Source of the DNA: a bacterium
GTDB taxonomy: Bacteria; Electryoneota; RPQS01
Length of the DNA: 64,000 nt
Assembly (NCBI GenBank): GCA_016721565.1
Contig: JADKHW010000014.1
Location: forward strand, 1 to 64,000
Direction of reading: 5' to 3'
The position numbers were made by a program, and so were the translations under genes. Position 1 is the first letter of the stretch; every line of letters starts with the position of its first letter. Below, piece after piece: positions 63,216 to 64,000 of the stretch. Under the pieces are notes generated by a model. The model saw nothing but the letters and a program-made list of their open reading frames with translations. It did no database searches and was not told where the DNA came from.

Positions 63216-64000
63216 TTAGAACCGTCTGATGATTCGATAGACCGTATAACGATGCAGAACAGGATTGTCGGAAACATCCATGGTGAAGCTGTTCGCTGTA
63301 GTCGTGCCGATGATTGTGTAGTCCACGTTGTCTTGAATGTACTCGTATATTTTGAAGAGCGAGTCGTTCGTCTGCACGCTCCAGTTTAGGCGCAGCGAAT
63401 CTCCGTTCACTAAAATCGTGAGGTCGTCTATTTGACCGTCGGTGATACCTATTGGAGACGAAAGCGGTGATTCCCATCCCAACACGTCTTTGGCGCGAAC
63501 AGCAAATTGATAATGAAAAACCGGCGCAGGGAAATTGTTGATTTGAATTCCGCACGTGAGCTGATCACCGAGCGCGCCGTAACCTGCCGTTGTGCGCGAG
63601 ATATGAGGCGACGCGAGCGTGACTTCCACCGTGTCAAAGAACACTTGATAGGTGTCAAAATGCGTGTCATACGCCTTCGGTGTCCAGCGGAGATAGACAT
63701 CGCTGCCGCCGATGTCGGTTGCCTGAACCGGCCAGACAGAATCCGGCGCGAGCGTATCTTCAATTGCTAACCATGTTAACGCCGAATCGACCGCCACAAC
63801 GAACGGTTGATAGAACTCGAGTACATTTACATAGGTACCCCATTCTGAAGGCGGAGTACCCGGTAGCCAGCGGACCCAATCGCGTGGATTCCACAGGCCG
63901 TCGGGATATTCATCCAACTCAATGTGAATGAAATTTTCTGTGTCACGTAAAACATTGTGTCCAGTGTGCGCATACACCGCTTCGACGTTGTCGGGTGCGC
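63216..64000 (-). CDS. Large secreted protein, tandem paralogue 2 (C-terminal part, runs off right edge)
   Basis: Only the C-terminal part is in the window: the frame is open to the right edge (APDNVEAVYAHTGHNVLRDT). It aligns with paralogue 1: ENFIHIELDEYPDGLWNPRD against ENFVHIELDEYPDRLWQPTD, and the same PP, LDSALTW and FN3-like order (DVYLRWTPKAYDTHFDTYQV). Ends VYRIIRRF, as paralogue 1 ends KRIIRQ. The gap to paralogue 1 is 27 bases, so they form an operon. The N-terminal catalytic-like region lies outside the window. Confidence 0.78.
   Translation of the reverse strand, partial: APDNVEAVYAHTGHNVLRDTENFIHIELDEYPDGLWNPRDWVRWLPGTPPSEWGTYVNVLEFYQPFVVAVDSALTWLAIEDTLAPDSVWPVQATDIGGSDVYLRWTPKAYDTHFDTYQVFFDTVEVTLASPHISRTTAGYGALGDQLTCGIQINNFPAPVFHYQFAVRAKDVLGWESPLSSPIGITDGQIDDLTILVNGDSLRLNWSVQTNDSLFKIYEYIQDNVDYTIIGTTTANSFTMDVSDNPVLHRYTVYRIIRRF

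Overview
The window looks like a chromosomal segment of an uncultured Gram-negative bacterium of the FCB superphylum (Zixibacteria/KSB1/Ignavibacteria-like; the exact phylum cannot be fixed from this sequence). The evidence is five secreted proteins ending in a type IX-style C-terminal sorting domain (YPNPFNP-type motif, then a GREV-like strand and a final (L)xLxK), many lipoproteins and outer-membrane beta-barrel proteins, tandem SurA/PpiC-type periplasmic isomerases, and a DUF4175 protein. The genetic code appears standard, with TGA, TAA and TAG all used as stops. No tRNA, rRNA, CRISPR array or complete insertion sequence was recognised.

Layout. 0-9.3 kb is accessory and error-rich: a truncated Gly/Met-rich secreted protein, four tandem DUF1579 paralogues, a hypothetical protein, a cupin-like protein, two sorting-domain secreted proteins and an MFS transporter, nearly all broken by several frameshifts. 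9.3-13.9 kb holds hemW, a soluble PAS histidine kinase, and an ECF sigma factor with a small membrane protein. 13.9-20.6 kb is a secreted-protein block (LVIVD propeller, Met/His-rich protein, OB-fold-like protein, beta-helix protein, PPC-like protein). 20.6-24.4 kb is metabolic and regulatory: an AhpD-like protein, a PLP Cys/Met-metabolism enzyme, a GT39-like glycosyltransferase and a DtxR-family regulator. 24.9-31.8 kb is a plus-strand run of a choice-of-anchor-I-like protein, CheW, a chemoreceptor and a porin-like protein, separated by near-identical terminators. 31.9-50.4 kb is almost all minus strand: a PhnD-like binding protein with an acyl-CoA dehydrogenase-like protein, an O-methyltransferase with small proteins, an HXXEE membrane protein, a TPR protein, a sorting-domain protein with an in-frame stop, a very large DUF4175 coiled-coil protein, beta-barrel paralogues, a DJ-1/PfpI protein and a DUF4159 protein.

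50.5-53.0 kb is a markedly A+T-richer two-gene island: a PD-(D/E)XK nuclease-like protein (DpnII/MboI-type core) followed by a P-loop ATPase resembling the Sll1717 family. It is the best candidate for an undescribed system, probably defence-related. It is bordered on its right by a repeat-rich, gene-free stretch containing a strong sigma70-like promoter. 53.6-56.3 kb has a methyltransferase, an acetyl-CoA hydrolase/transferase family enzyme and a universal stress protein. 56.3-60.1 kb is an overlapping operon of three SurA/PpiC-type proteins, probably for outer-membrane protein folding. 60.1-64 kb has a GNAT acetyltransferase, a lipoprotein and two large secreted paralogues, the second running off the right edge.

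Throughout, single-base frameshifts split otherwise well-conserved proteins. They are very dense before 9.3 kb and sparse afterwards, which points to sequencing or assembly error rather than biology. Broken genes are therefore given as one reconstructed CDS with the break noted.
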